From contig NZ_FPAT01000001.1 in the NCBI RefSeq assembly GCF_900116555.1, positions 124,001 through 188,000 on the forward strand: DNA of 64,000 nt, read 5' to 3'. This document shows, piece after piece, positions 1-6,913 of the stretch; the stretch's first letter is position 1, and the number at the start of each line of letters is the position of its first letter. The notes below the pieces were generated by a model, which worked only from the letters and a program-made list of their open reading frames with translations, did not search any database and was not told where the DNA came from. The translations under genes were made by a program, and so were the position numbers. Source of the DNA: Actinopolyspora lacussalsi subsp. righensis. Lineage in GTDB: Bacteria; Actinomycetota; Actinomycetes; Mycobacteriales; Pseudonocardiaceae.

Positions 1-579
1 CAGGACACCCAGCACGGCCAGCACGGCGAACACACCGCGCCAGGACAACTGCAGCAGGATGATGCCACCCAGGGTCGGCGCCAGGATCGGTGCCGCTCCG
101 TTGACCAGCATCAGTCGGGACAATGTGGTAGCGGCGGTGCGTCCGGTGAACAGATCGCTCACCGAGGCCAGCGCGACGACCATGGCCGCGGCACCGCCCG
201 CACCCTGCAGCACCCGAAGAATCCCCAGCACCAGGATGTTCGGGGCGAGCAAGCACAGTAATGAGGCCACGACGTGTAACGAGATTCCCACGATCAGGGG
301 GGTCCTGCGCCCCACCGCGTCGGAGAACGGCCCCATGAACAGCTGTCCGAGTCCGAGCCCGAGCAGGGTCCCGGTCAGGGTCAGCTGCGTCTGCGAGGAA
401 CTCGCCCCCAGACTCTCACCGATGTCGGGCAGGGCGGGCAGGTACATGTCGATGGTCAGCGGAACCAGGGCAACCAGGGCGCCCAGTACGAGAATGATCC
501 GGGTTCTTTCCCACCCGGTGGGTTCACTCACACCCGCCTGGTTCGGGGTGGAAGTGCTGTGCTCTGCGACTCGTTCCAT
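1..579 (-). CDS. Bcr/CflA family drug efflux MFS transporter (C-terminus outside window)
   Basis: This is the N-terminal 193 residues of a major facilitator protein; the rest lies beyond the left edge. A soluble tail of about 25 residues is followed by hydrophobic segments. MYLPALPDI (residues 45-53) after the first helix and the motif A loop SDAVGRRTP (86-94) are typical of the Bcr/CflA branch, which exports bicyclomycin, chloramphenicol or related compounds by proton antiport across the inner membrane. The ATG at 579-577 follows GGAAGG at 5 nt; an in-frame GTG lies directly before it. The gene stands alone and diverges from the SDR gene. The substrate cannot be read from the sequence. Confidence 0.85.
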   Translation of the reverse strand, partial: MERVAEHSTSTPNQAGVSEPTGWERTRIILVLGALVALVPLTIDMYLPALPDIGESLGASSSQTQLTLTGTLLGLGLGQLFMGPFSDAVGRRTPLIVGISLHVVASLLCLLAPNILVLGILRVLQGAGGAAAMVVALASVSDLFTGRTAATTLSRLMLVNGAAPILAPTLGGIILLQLSWRGVFAVLAVLGVL

Positions 580-1110
580 CACGACCTTCCGTACAGGGTG
601 TGAAGATGACAGGACTGCCAACTTCACAGCGAACGTGAAGGAGGTTTTATTCCCGTGGAGCGAAAAGCCTCTCGGGTTTCAGCCGGTCGTACGAACGTGA
701 TTCGAATCTCCCTGGCAGAACACACGCCACAGCCCAAAAAAGGACACTCCGGATCGCATGTACTCAACAGCGCACCGTGATGTTTCGCTCTGCCGGGTTC
801 GTTTCACGGCGCCCGTGGAACGTGTCGGCCACCACAAAGCAACGCGAAAACAATTCACAACGTTTCGGGGTGCCGAACCACGGCACCCCGAAATCCCACC
901 GCTCCATTACCGGACAGCAGCCGTCGAGGAAATTTCCCGCGCACGAAAAACTCGTGAGTACGTCAACCAATCACCGCCGTTGGAACCGGGCCCGCCGCCG
1001 GCACGGGAGGCGAGCGTTTCCCCGCCACGCGGAGCCGTGGTGATCGCACGGCACGACGGACTGGGCTAACGTTCTCCTGGGCAGTCACCGGCGGAAAAAC
1101 CGGAGTTCAC
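580..1110. other. Gene-poor intergenic region between divergent genes
   Basis: This 531-bp stretch separates the divergent MFS and SDR genes. It holds a perfect 13-bp hairpin (863-893) and a doubtful 41-codon ORF (655-780, plus strand) placed 10 nt after an AAGGAGG. I see no convincing conserved gene or RNA. Confidence 0.5.
863..893. repeat. Perfect 13-bp inverted repeat, 5-nt loop
   Basis: TTTCGGGGTGCCG (863-875) pairs perfectly with CGGCACCCCGAAA (881-893) around the loop AACCA. It lies upstream of both divergent genes and has no T-tract on either side, so a classical intrinsic terminator is unlikely. It may be an RNA hairpin in a leader or a protein-binding palindrome. Confidence 0.6.
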
Positions 1111-1818
1111 GTGCAATTGCGGAACAAGAACGTCCTGATAGTAGGAGCGAGCGGGGTGTTGGGTGGCAAGCTCGCCCACAAGCTGCACGAGGCGGGCACC
1201 CGCACCTACCTGGCCGGACGCGACCGGAACGAGCTCGCCACCGTTTCCGAGAAGCTCGACGAAACGCCCTACTCGACCTTCGAAGCGATCGACACCGACT
1301 CCTGTCGCCGAGTGGTCGACACGGCGGCCGAATCCCTGAGCGGACTGGATCTCGTGCTGATCGCCACGGGCGTCGCGGCGTTCGGCCGCACCTCGGACGC
1401 CGAGGACGCGGTGACCGAGCACCTGCTTACCATCAACACGCTCGCGCCCATAGTGCTCGCACGTGCGGCACTTCCCCATCTGGAGCGAAGCGGGGGAACG
1501 TTGGCCGCGCTCTCCGCTATACTGGCCGACCATCCCACGGCGGAGATGGCCGACTACTCGGCCAGCAAGGCGGCACTGTCGGCGTGGCTGACCGCCACCC
1601 GACGGGAAATGCGCGGACGGGGAGTCGACGTGTTCGACATCCGACCACCGCACATGGAAACCGGGCTGGTGGATCGCGCACTGAGCGGAACACCGCCTCG
1701 CATGCCGCCGGCCGCCGACACCGACGAAGTGGTGGAAACCATCGTCTCCGGCATACGCGACAGCGCGCACGAACTGCGCTACGACCTCGAGCAGCGACGG
1801 CTACGGCTGGTCTTCTGA
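1111..1818 (+). CDS. Short-chain dehydrogenase/reductase (SDR)
   Basis: A 235-residue classical SDR that would oxidise or reduce an alcohol/carbonyl substrate with NAD(P)(H) in the cytoplasm. The Rossmann glycine motif GASGVLGG is at residues 12-19, an N-T pair near 109-110, a Ser in ALSAI near 135, and the catalytic Tyr149 and Lys153 in YSASK. The GTG start has GGAG 6 nt upstream. It lies ahead of the erm gene on the same strand, but a promoter-like element and leader ORF separate them, so co-transcription is uncertain. The substrate is unknown. Confidence 0.85.
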   Translation: MQLRNKNVLIVGASGVLGGKLAHKLHEAGTRTYLAGRDRNELATVSEKLDETPYSTFEAIDTDSCRRVVDTAAESLSGLDLVLIATGVAAFGRTSDAEDAVTEHLLTINTLAPIVLARAALPHLERSGGTLAALSAILADHPTAEMADYSASKAALSAWLTATRREMRGRGVDVFDIRPPHMETGLVDRALSGTPPRMPPAADTDEVVETIVSGIRDSAHELRYDLEQRRLRLVF

Positions 1819-1894
1819 ACCGACCGCTTCCCGCACAGTGCCCCCGATGTCCCCGGACGGTGGTGTGGCATCTCGGCCGGTTCGGCACCATTGC

Positions 1895-1900
1895 TAGAGT
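1895..1900 (+). promoter_or_regulatory. Candidate -10 element (TAGAGT) for the erm leader
   Basis: TAGAGT matches the TANNNT actinobacterial -10 pattern. Its last base is 8 nt before the ATG at 1909, which would place transcription start at or next to that ATG and give a leaderless leader ORF. No good -35 was found at 16-18 bp, as is common for activator-dependent promoters. This is inferred from spacing only. Confidence 0.4.
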
Positions 1901-1908
1901 AATCATCG

Positions 1909-1956
1909 ATGGGTATCAACGCGAGTGCTCCCTTCTACGTGAGGCCCCGCCGCTGA
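1909..1956 (+). CDS. Candidate 15-residue erm leader peptide
   Basis: The ORF encodes MGINASAPFYVRPRR and stops at 1954-1956. Inducible erm genes are commonly controlled by short leader peptides whose translation stalls when a macrolide occupies the ribosome, refolding the mRNA. This ORF lies 108 nt before the erm ATG, begins 8 nt after a TAGAGT element, and its last codons form the left arm of a GC-rich hairpin. It has no ribosome-binding site and would have to be read from a leaderless transcript. The Arg-rich end recalls the R-x-R stall motif of some leader peptides, but no stall has been shown. Confidence 0.4.
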   Translation: MGINASAPFYVRPRR

Positions 1957-1964
1957 CGGCGGGG
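1945..1964 (+). promoter_or_regulatory. Attenuator-like hairpin overlapping the leader-peptide stop
   Basis: CCCCGCCG (1945-1952) pairs with CGGCGGGG (1957-1964) around CTGA, and the leader stop codon TGA sits in that loop. A ribosome stalled on the last codons would open this stem. Downstream segments (1987-2056) contain complementary CGGAG/CTCCG tracts that could form the alternative structures expected of an attenuator. Confidence 0.45.
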
Positions 1965-2046
1965 AGCTGATCTTCACTTTTCGCAGCTCCGCCGCGCATC
2001 GGAGTCATCGCCGGTGCGGCTCTCGGCTGCCCGGCTCCGTTCTTCA

Positions 2047-2056
2047 CTCCGCGGAG
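2047..2056 (+). promoter_or_regulatory. erm Shine-Dalgarno inside a palindrome
   Basis: The ribosome-binding site GCGGAG, 7 nt before the erm ATG, is the right half of the perfect palindrome CTCCGCGGAG. It could pair with upstream CTCC or CTCCG tracts, which would mask translation initiation in the uninduced state. Confidence 0.4.
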
Positions 2057-2063
2057 CACACCC

Positions 2064-2906
2064 ATGTCTCATTCCCACCCTGGCGGGCCGCACGAGCTCG
2101 GCCAGAACTTCCTCGTCGACCGGTCCACGATCGCCGTGATCGAGAACCTCGTCGCCGGAACGAACGGACCGATCGTCGAACTCGCCGCCGGCGACGGTGC
2201 TGTCACCGTGCCGCTCGGCCGGTTCGGACGGCCGATCACCGCCGTGGAACTCGACCCCGGCAGAGCACGACGATTGCGGCGGCGCACTCCCGAGCACGTC
2301 GCTGTCGTCAACACCGACATCCTGCGTTTCACCCTGCCCGGGACTCCGCACGTGCTGGTAGGCAACCTGCCGTTCCACCTCACCACGGCGGTACTCAAAC
2401 GCGTGCTGGGAGCCCACGAGTGGCGAACCGCGGTCCTGCTGGTGCAGTGGGAGGTCGCCCGCAGGAGAGCCGGTGTGGGCGGAGCCACGATGCTCACGGC
2501 CCAGTGGTGGCCCTGGTACGAATTCAGCCTGCGACAGCGAGTACCGGCGCGCGCCTTCCGGCCGGTTCCCTCCGTCGACGGCGGTCTGCTCGTGATGAGC
2601 AGGCGGGAAGTCCCCCTGGTCACCACAGCGGGTGAGGAGTACCGGCGATTCGTCAGGGACGTCTACACCGGCCGGGGACGGGGGCTAGGCGAGATCCTCG
2701 AACGCACGGGACGGATCGACCGCTCCGCCCTGCGGGAGTGGTTGCGCCTGGAGAACGTCTCGACCCGATCGCTTCCCAAGGAACTCACCGCCGAGCAGTG
2801 GGCCTCGCTGTGGCAACGGATCACGGCGACCGGCAAGGGAACGTCGCACCGTCGGCCGGGTGGAACCACACGCTCCGGACGACGTGGTCGGAACCGGAAC
2901 CGCTGA
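2064..2906 (+). CDS. erm: Erm-type 23S rRNA (adenine-N6) methyltransferase
   Basis: A 280-residue Rossmann-fold methyltransferase of the KsgA/Erm superfamily. Visible motifs are HELGQNFLVD (residues 10-19), the SAM-binding loop ELAAGDGAV (39-47), the acidic VELD (61-64) and the catalytic motif IV NLPF (101-104). The opening HELGQNFLVD and the tail SVDGGLLVMSRR resemble actinomycete Erm proteins of the monomethylating type rather than KsgA. Such enzymes methylate A2058 of 23S rRNA and block macrolides, lincosamides and streptogramin B. The C-terminus is very Arg/Gly-rich, as in several actinobacterial Erm proteins. The upstream leader suggests induction by antibiotic. Confidence in the Erm family is high; mono- versus dimethylation is not settled. 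Confidence 0.85.
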   Translation: MSHSHPGGPHELGQNFLVDRSTIAVIENLVAGTNGPIVELAAGDGAVTVPLGRFGRPITAVELDPGRARRLRRRTPEHVAVVNTDILRFTLPGTPHVLVGNLPFHLTTAVLKRVLGAHEWRTAVLLVQWEVARRRAGVGGATMLTAQWWPWYEFSLRQRVPARAFRPVPSVDGGLLVMSRREVPLVTTAGEEYRRFVRDVYTGRGRGLGEILERTGRIDRSALREWLRLENVSTRSLPKELTAEQWASLWQRITATGKGTSHRRPGGTTRSGRRGRNRNR

Positions 2907-3140
2907 GTCGGGAGGTTCCGCCAAGCGGTCATCGACAGTGACCCGAACAGCCGGGGCCGGGAGCCCGGAAGAGGAAGCGACGTGCGAGACGTCCACCTCC
3001 GTGGCCCGGCCCCGGCCGCTTTCGCTCCCACAACCCCGTGGCGTCGGAGAGCAGGGCCGCCAGGAACTCGGCGGGCTCTCGGTGAACGCGCCACCGTTCC
3101 CCGGATCCACGGCGTGGATTCAGAACTCCGGCCCTGGATC

Positions 3141-3581
3141 TCACACCGAGCCGGAGCCGCTGTGGTACGAGGGCTGTCGCTCCAGGTATCTCGCGTTCGG
3201 TTCGGCGAACCCGAAGTCGCGGTAGAGCCCGTGCGCGTCGTCGGTGTGCAGCATCCACTTGAAGTTCTTGCCCGGACCGTTGTCGATCATCTCGTGCACC
3301 AGTCCTCTGCCGAGGCCACGACCGCGGTGCGCGCTCTCGATGTAGACGTCGGCGAGGTAGGCCATGGCGACGCCGTCGGAGAACGTCCGGGCGAAACCGA
3401 CGGTGTCGCCGTGCGGGTCGTAACAGCCCACCACGCGCCAGGCGTGCCGAACCTGCCTGCGGAAGTCGTCGAACTCGCGCCAGCGGCCCCAGTAGGCCTC
3501 GGTGGACAGGAAACGCCAGACGGCGTCGAGGTCGAGCCGGTTCGGATCGTCGTCGAACTCGTAAGGGTCATGCGGCGACAC
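3141..3581 (-). CDS. GNAT family N-acetyltransferase
   Basis: A small cytoplasmic acetyl-CoA-dependent transferase of 146 residues. The acetyl-CoA pyrophosphate loop RGRGLGRGLV and the preceding beta-strand YLADVYIE are clear. The end, with DAHGLYRDFGF, is typical of GNAT enzymes. The in-frame GTG at 3581 is chosen because the conserved region begins just after it (PYEFDDDP); the frame stays open to an ATG at 3686, which would add 35 residues of low-complexity sequence. No strong ribosome-binding site decides the matter. The substrate is unknown. Confidence 0.75.
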   Translation of the reverse strand: MSPHDPYEFDDDPNRLDLDAVWRFLSTEAYWGRWREFDDFRRQVRHAWRVVGCYDPHGDTVGFARTFSDGVAMAYLADVYIESAHRGRGLGRGLVHEMIDNGPGKNFKWMLHTDDAHGLYRDFGFAEPNARYLERQPSYHSGSGSV

Positions 3582-3732
3582 GCCTCGATCGAAGCAGATT
3601 CGGGCTGGATCTCGCCACTGCTTTTCCACGTGATCTCGAAGCCGACGAGCTCGCCCCGACCCGGTGAGAGGCCGGGGCCATGCCACCGTCGAACCCGGCA
3701 GCGGCTCGTGCGGGAGCTACACCCGGTGCGGC

Positions 3733-4104
3733 TCAGTCGAATCGTCCGCAGCGCAGCGCCGTGGTGAAAGCCGCCCAGGCAGCAGGCGATTTCCCCAGGC
3801 TGACAAGCCTGCGGCTTGCAACCGCCTCATCGCCGCACGGTAAACGGCTATCTCCTCGGGCTGCTGGTAGTAGTAACCCTTGACACGTGTGTCCACATAG
3901 ACGGTTCCGGGATCGTTCTCCAGCTCGGGCGGGAAAGCCAGATATATGAAAGCGCCTTCTATGCCGGTATGAGCTCCGACGGACATGGGCAGCACCTGTA
4001 CGGCTCTTCCACGAGACGCAACAGGTGATGGAGCTGTTCACGGGTCACGTCTCCACCTCCGACGGAGTGCGCAACGCGGACTCATGGACGACCGACCACA
4101 GGTC
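3733..4104 (-). pseudogene. Decayed DUF5753 (Scr1-type) regulator merging into a DUF397 tail
   Basis: Pieces of a DUF5753 regulator occur in three reading frames in the correct order. LWSVVHESALRTPSEVE lies near 4050-4095, REQLHHLLRLVEEPY near 4010-4040, and VQVLPMSVGAHTG through YYYQQPEEIAVYRAAMRRL near 3800-4005. Another frame then ends in SPAAWAAFTTALRCGRFD, which looks like the C-terminus of DUF397, the usual small partner of these XRE regulators in actinomycetes. The N-terminal helix-turn-helix domain is absent. At least two frameshifts, and loss of the boundary between the two genes, make a functional product unlikely. Confidence 0.65.
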
Positions 4105-4260
4105 ACCCCGGAACTGGTCACCGACGGAGTCGCACGCACCACTCACCTGTTCCAGGAACGCGTGCCCTGTGCTTACCCGGTACGGCTGACCATGGGGCCG
4201 GACGGAACCCACACCGTGTGGCTGGACACCCCGCAGCGGCCGGTCCGCACACTGGAGTAG
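4084..4260 (+). CDS. Hypothetical 58-residue ORF (doubtful)
   Basis: An ATG-initiated ORF with ordinary amino-acid composition (PVRLTMGPDG, then TVWLDTPQRP). It has no clear ribosome-binding site, overlaps the decayed regulator on the opposite strand, and matches no family I recognise. It may be a shadow or a small remnant. Confidence 0.2.
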   Translation: MDDRPQVTPELVTDGVARTTHLFQERVPCAYPVRLTMGPDGTHTVWLDTPQRPVRTLE

Positions 4261-4334
4261 TGCTTACCAGTACCCCTGCACAACACCGTCCCGAAACCGA
4301 GAACCACTGCTCGTCCCGCAAACGGCATCGCGAA

Positions 4335-4973
4335 TCAGCGAACCCGGACAGCGAAAACGATCACATTGTCGAGATAGTCACCGGAGCGGTCGTCGAAAAC
4401 CCCACCGCAAGTGATAAGCCGTAACTCGGGGGCAGCTGTCTCAGCGTAAACCCTGTTCGTCGGGAAATCGGACTTGGCGTGTCGCTCGCTGCGATACGTC
4501 CGGAACACGGCAGTGGATCCGTCAGCTCGGTCCACGAACACCCGGTTTCCGGGCGACAACGTGTCCAGTTCGTAGAACACGGCCGGACCGTTCCTCGAGT
4601 CGACGTGTCCCGCGATCACGGCCGGGCCCTGTTCACCGGGTTCAGGTCCCGCACGCCACCAACCGGTTCGATTCGCCGAATCCGGAGCGGCCAGTCTGCC
4701 CTCATCGGTGAGTTCCAAGGGATCCACCGGAGCGACCAGTTCCAAAGCGGGAATCCGAACACGAACGGGCAAGGCCTGCTGTCGAGGAACGAAGCGTTGG
4801 TCGATAGCTGTGTTCGCACTGACCGCGGATCGTGCCCGGGTGGATTCAGAGCCCGCGGGCGCGGTTGCTCCGGTCAACAACCACGGAAGTATCAACAGGA
4901 GCGTAGCGGCCACGGGAACCCATACCCCGTGACCGCTACGCACTACCGACGAACCACGACCGAGGAAGCTCAT
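4335..4973 (-). CDS. Class F sortase
   Basis: A 212-residue membrane-anchored transpeptidase. A single N-terminal helix (residues about 17-38) precedes a sortase beta-barrel outside the membrane. The catalytic His123 is in AGHVDS, Cys189 in LITCGG and a candidate Arg196 in FDDRSGDY, the usual H-C-R order for actinobacterial class F enzymes, which attach proteins carrying a C-terminal sorting signal to the cell wall. Its ATG directly follows the TGA of the upstream Excalibur gene (TGAATG), so translation is probably coupled. The neighbour has a membrane anchor but no readable LPxTG, so the true substrate is open. Confidence 0.85.
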   Translation of the reverse strand: MSFLGRGSSVVRSGHGVWVPVAATLLLILPWLLTGATAPAGSESTRARSAVSANTAIDQRFVPRQQALPVRVRIPALELVAPVDPLELTDEGRLAAPDSANRTGWWRAGPEPGEQGPAVIAGHVDSRNGPAVFYELDTLSPGNRVFVDRADGSTAVFRTYRSERHAKSDFPTNRVYAETAAPELRLITCGGVFDDRSGDYLDNVIVFAVRVR

Positions 4974-5429
4974 TCACGCTCCGCCGGAGGAACGACGGCG
5001 GAACATCAGAAGCACTCCACCGGCGAATGCCACCCCGCCTGCCGCGCTCAACGGCAACAGCAATTGGGAATCACCATGAGTGGCGGCACCACCGTATCCG
5101 GCATCCACCCCGCCAGAAGGAGCGGCACCGGAGTCTCCCCGGGTATCTGCGGTTCCATCTCCGTTCTCACTATCACCACCGACGGCACCGTTGTTGTCCT
5201 CGGTGGATTCCGTGGAGTCGGAAGAAAGATCCTCACAGGCGATCCCGTCGTCGTCAGCGTCCAGCCTTTCCGGATCGCCAGGCACGGAGTCGTAGGCCCG
5301 CTGAGCCTCTTGCTGCGTGGCGAAATCCTCACAGTCACGATCCGCGGATTGCGCCGTGGCCAAGCCCGCCAGTGGTAAGGAGATCCCAACCGTGAGCGCC
5401 GTAGTGGCAGCGATCTTGCGAAGTGTCAT
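4974..5429 (-). CDS. Secreted Excalibur calcium-binding-domain protein, C-terminal membrane anchor
   Basis: A 151-residue surface protein. A signal peptide (residues 1-26, ending LATAQS) is followed by an Excalibur domain with D-C-E-D-F at 32-36 and the loop DADDDGIACED at 57-67, a motif that probably binds calcium. A low-complexity acidic linker rich in Asp, Gly and Ser follows, then a hydrophobic helix (about 124-143) and the basic tail FRRRSSGGA. This resembles a sortase-type wall-anchor tail, but the expected LPxTG pentapeptide is missing; LLLPLSAAG is the nearest string. It is the first gene of a two-gene operon with the class F sortase. Confidence 0.8.
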   Translation of the reverse strand: MTLRKIAATTALTVGISLPLAGLATAQSADRDCEDFATQQEAQRAYDSVPGDPERLDADDDGIACEDLSSDSTESTEDNNGAVGGDSENGDGTADTRGDSGAAPSGGVDAGYGGAATHGDSQLLLPLSAAGGVAFAGGVLLMFRRRSSGGA

Positions 5430-5464
5430 GGCTACCCGCTTTCCTCGACAACAGTGGCAGACGA

Positions 5465-5493
5465 AGAATAAGTAGTTACACTACAGATCACAA
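5465..5493 (-). promoter_or_regulatory. Candidate promoter of the Excalibur-sortase operon
   Basis: On the minus strand TTGTGA (5493-5488) is separated by 17 bp from TATTCT (5470-5465), each matching 4 of 6 consensus positions. It lies about 40 bp upstream of the start codon at 5429. Confidence 0.35.
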
Positions 5494-5675
5494 TTTAGAG
5501 GGAACCATACACACGGAAGCGTGAAAGCTAGACAAAGAATATCACTTTCAGTAGCAATCAACATTGCTACAGCAGGTAATCGAGCCACGTCCAGCGTAAA
5601 GAATGGATCGAACGGGCAACTGAACGTTTACGGCGGGCCCGTACTGCCGACAACGGAGGGTGGGAGCGAAAAGAT

Positions 5676-5710
5676 CCGGCCGCGCGGCCCGAGGGCGACC
5701 GCGCGGCCGG
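5676..5710 (-). terminator. Intrinsic terminator of the mannanase gene
   Basis: CCGGCCGCGCGG (5676-5687) and CCGCGCGGCCGG (5699-5710) form a perfect 12-bp stem with an 11-nt loop. Read on the minus strand, the stem is followed by GATCTTTTCG. It lies 35 bp past the mannanase stop codon. Confidence 0.7.
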
Positions 5711-5745
5711 AGTGGTGCGACCGACTCGAACTCACATCGGACGGG

Positions 5746-6753
5746 TCAGTACACCGAGGACTCCTCGGAGGTCTCCCGGATGCCGTTGGGGCCGTTGATG
5801 ATGCGCTCGCCCCACGGGGTCAGCTGGTTCGGGTCGAAGTCCCGCACCATGTCGAGGTATTCGACCCCACCGCTGTTGCCGCTCCAGGACCAGCCGATGT
5901 AGCCGAGCCCGAGCGACTCGGCGGTGGCCATGACGGCGTCCTCGGCCGGGTCACCATCGGAGTGGCGATGCCCGAACTCACCGACCATGATGGGCAGCCC
6001 TGCGTCGACGAAGTGGTTCAGGTAGTTCCTGACCTTGGTGGCGGTGTCGAACACGCCGTACATGTGGACGGAGAACACGGTGTTGCGCAGCGGGTCGGCC
6101 TGGAATACCGAAGCGGCGTTGTCGCGCATCGTGTACGTCCAGTCCTGGCCCCAGTTCGGGGCGTCGGCGATCAGGGTGTGCTGGAACCCGAGATCGCGCA
6201 TCCGCTGGATCGCGTTCGAGATGTCCTCGGTCCACGCCTCGTAACCGGTGTTGCCGAACGGCTCGTTGCCGAGGTTGATGAGGACGTGGTCCTCCTCTCC
6301 GGTCAACGCGCTCTTGACGCTGTTCCAGTAGTCCACCGCACGCGACAGCGGCACCGCACCGGACTTCTCCGGATAGCCGATGGTGTCGTGCACCTCCAGC
6401 ACGCAGACCAGCTTGTTGTGCTCGCAGTTCTCGACCACGGACGCCACGTCGGCGGTGTCATTGCGGTTCCAGAGGTCACCGCTGCTGAGCACCACACGCA
6501 CGGTGTTGGCGCCGGTGGCCTTGATGTCGGCCAGCGAGTCCGTTTCGTTCGGATACCACGTGTGGGCGTGGTTGATCCCGCGCATCACGAAATCGTTCCC
6601 GTTGGCGTCGAGCAGTCTGCCGTTGGAGACGTGGAATCCCATTGCCGCCGCGGCTTTCCCGGTCATCCCGAACGAAAGCTGCGAAAGCGTCAGCAACACC
6701 GACATGGCCAGCACGGTGAGGACGGCGGCGGGTAATCTCAATCGTCGTTTCAT
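5746..6753 (-). CDS. Secreted GH5 endo-1,4-beta-mannanase (subfamily 8-like)
   Basis: A 335-residue secreted glycosidase that would cut internal beta-1,4-mannosidic bonds of mannan or glucomannan. A long signal peptide (basic MKRRLRL, hydrophobic core, AAAA near 34-37) precedes a single (beta/alpha)8 domain. Residues 39-67, including DANGNDFVMRGINHAH (49-64), match GH5_8 mannanases. The acid/base is Glu164 in GNEP and the nucleophile Glu259 in VGEFG. There is no carbohydrate-binding module. The ATG has GGAGG 5 nt upstream. The next gene upstream on the same strand is another clan-A glycosidase, and a LacI gene lies beyond it, suggesting mannan-responsive control. Confidence 0.85.
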   Translation of the reverse strand: MKRRLRLPAAVLTVLAMSVLLTLSQLSFGMTGKAAAAMGFHVSNGRLLDANGNDFVMRGINHAHTWYPNETDSLADIKATGANTVRVVLSSGDLWNRNDTADVASVVENCEHNKLVCVLEVHDTIGYPEKSGAVPLSRAVDYWNSVKSALTGEEDHVLINLGNEPFGNTGYEAWTEDISNAIQRMRDLGFQHTLIADAPNWGQDWTYTMRDNAASVFQADPLRNTVFSVHMYGVFDTATKVRNYLNHFVDAGLPIMVGEFGHRHSDGDPAEDAVMATAESLGLGYIGWSWSGNSGGVEYLDMVRDFDPNQLTPWGERIINGPNGIRETSEESSVY

Positions 6754-6913
6754 GTTTTCCTCCGAAAACATTCTCGAACATTCCATCGCGTCGCGCCGCC
6801 GACCACACCTCCGTTCCGCTGTCAGCATCGCCGATCGAGGTGTGCTCGTTCGGCGCGACTGGTCGACACGCCGACAACGTCGATTCCGCGAGCCGACCGA
6901 GACGCGGCGGCAC

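Larger units (their letters stand above)
5430..5745. other. AT-richer intergenic region with promoter and terminator
   Basis: It holds the promoter of the Excalibur/sortase operon on the left and the terminator of the mannanase gene on the right. The middle (about 5460-5600) has a lower GC content than its surroundings. No gene is visible. Confidence 0.5.
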
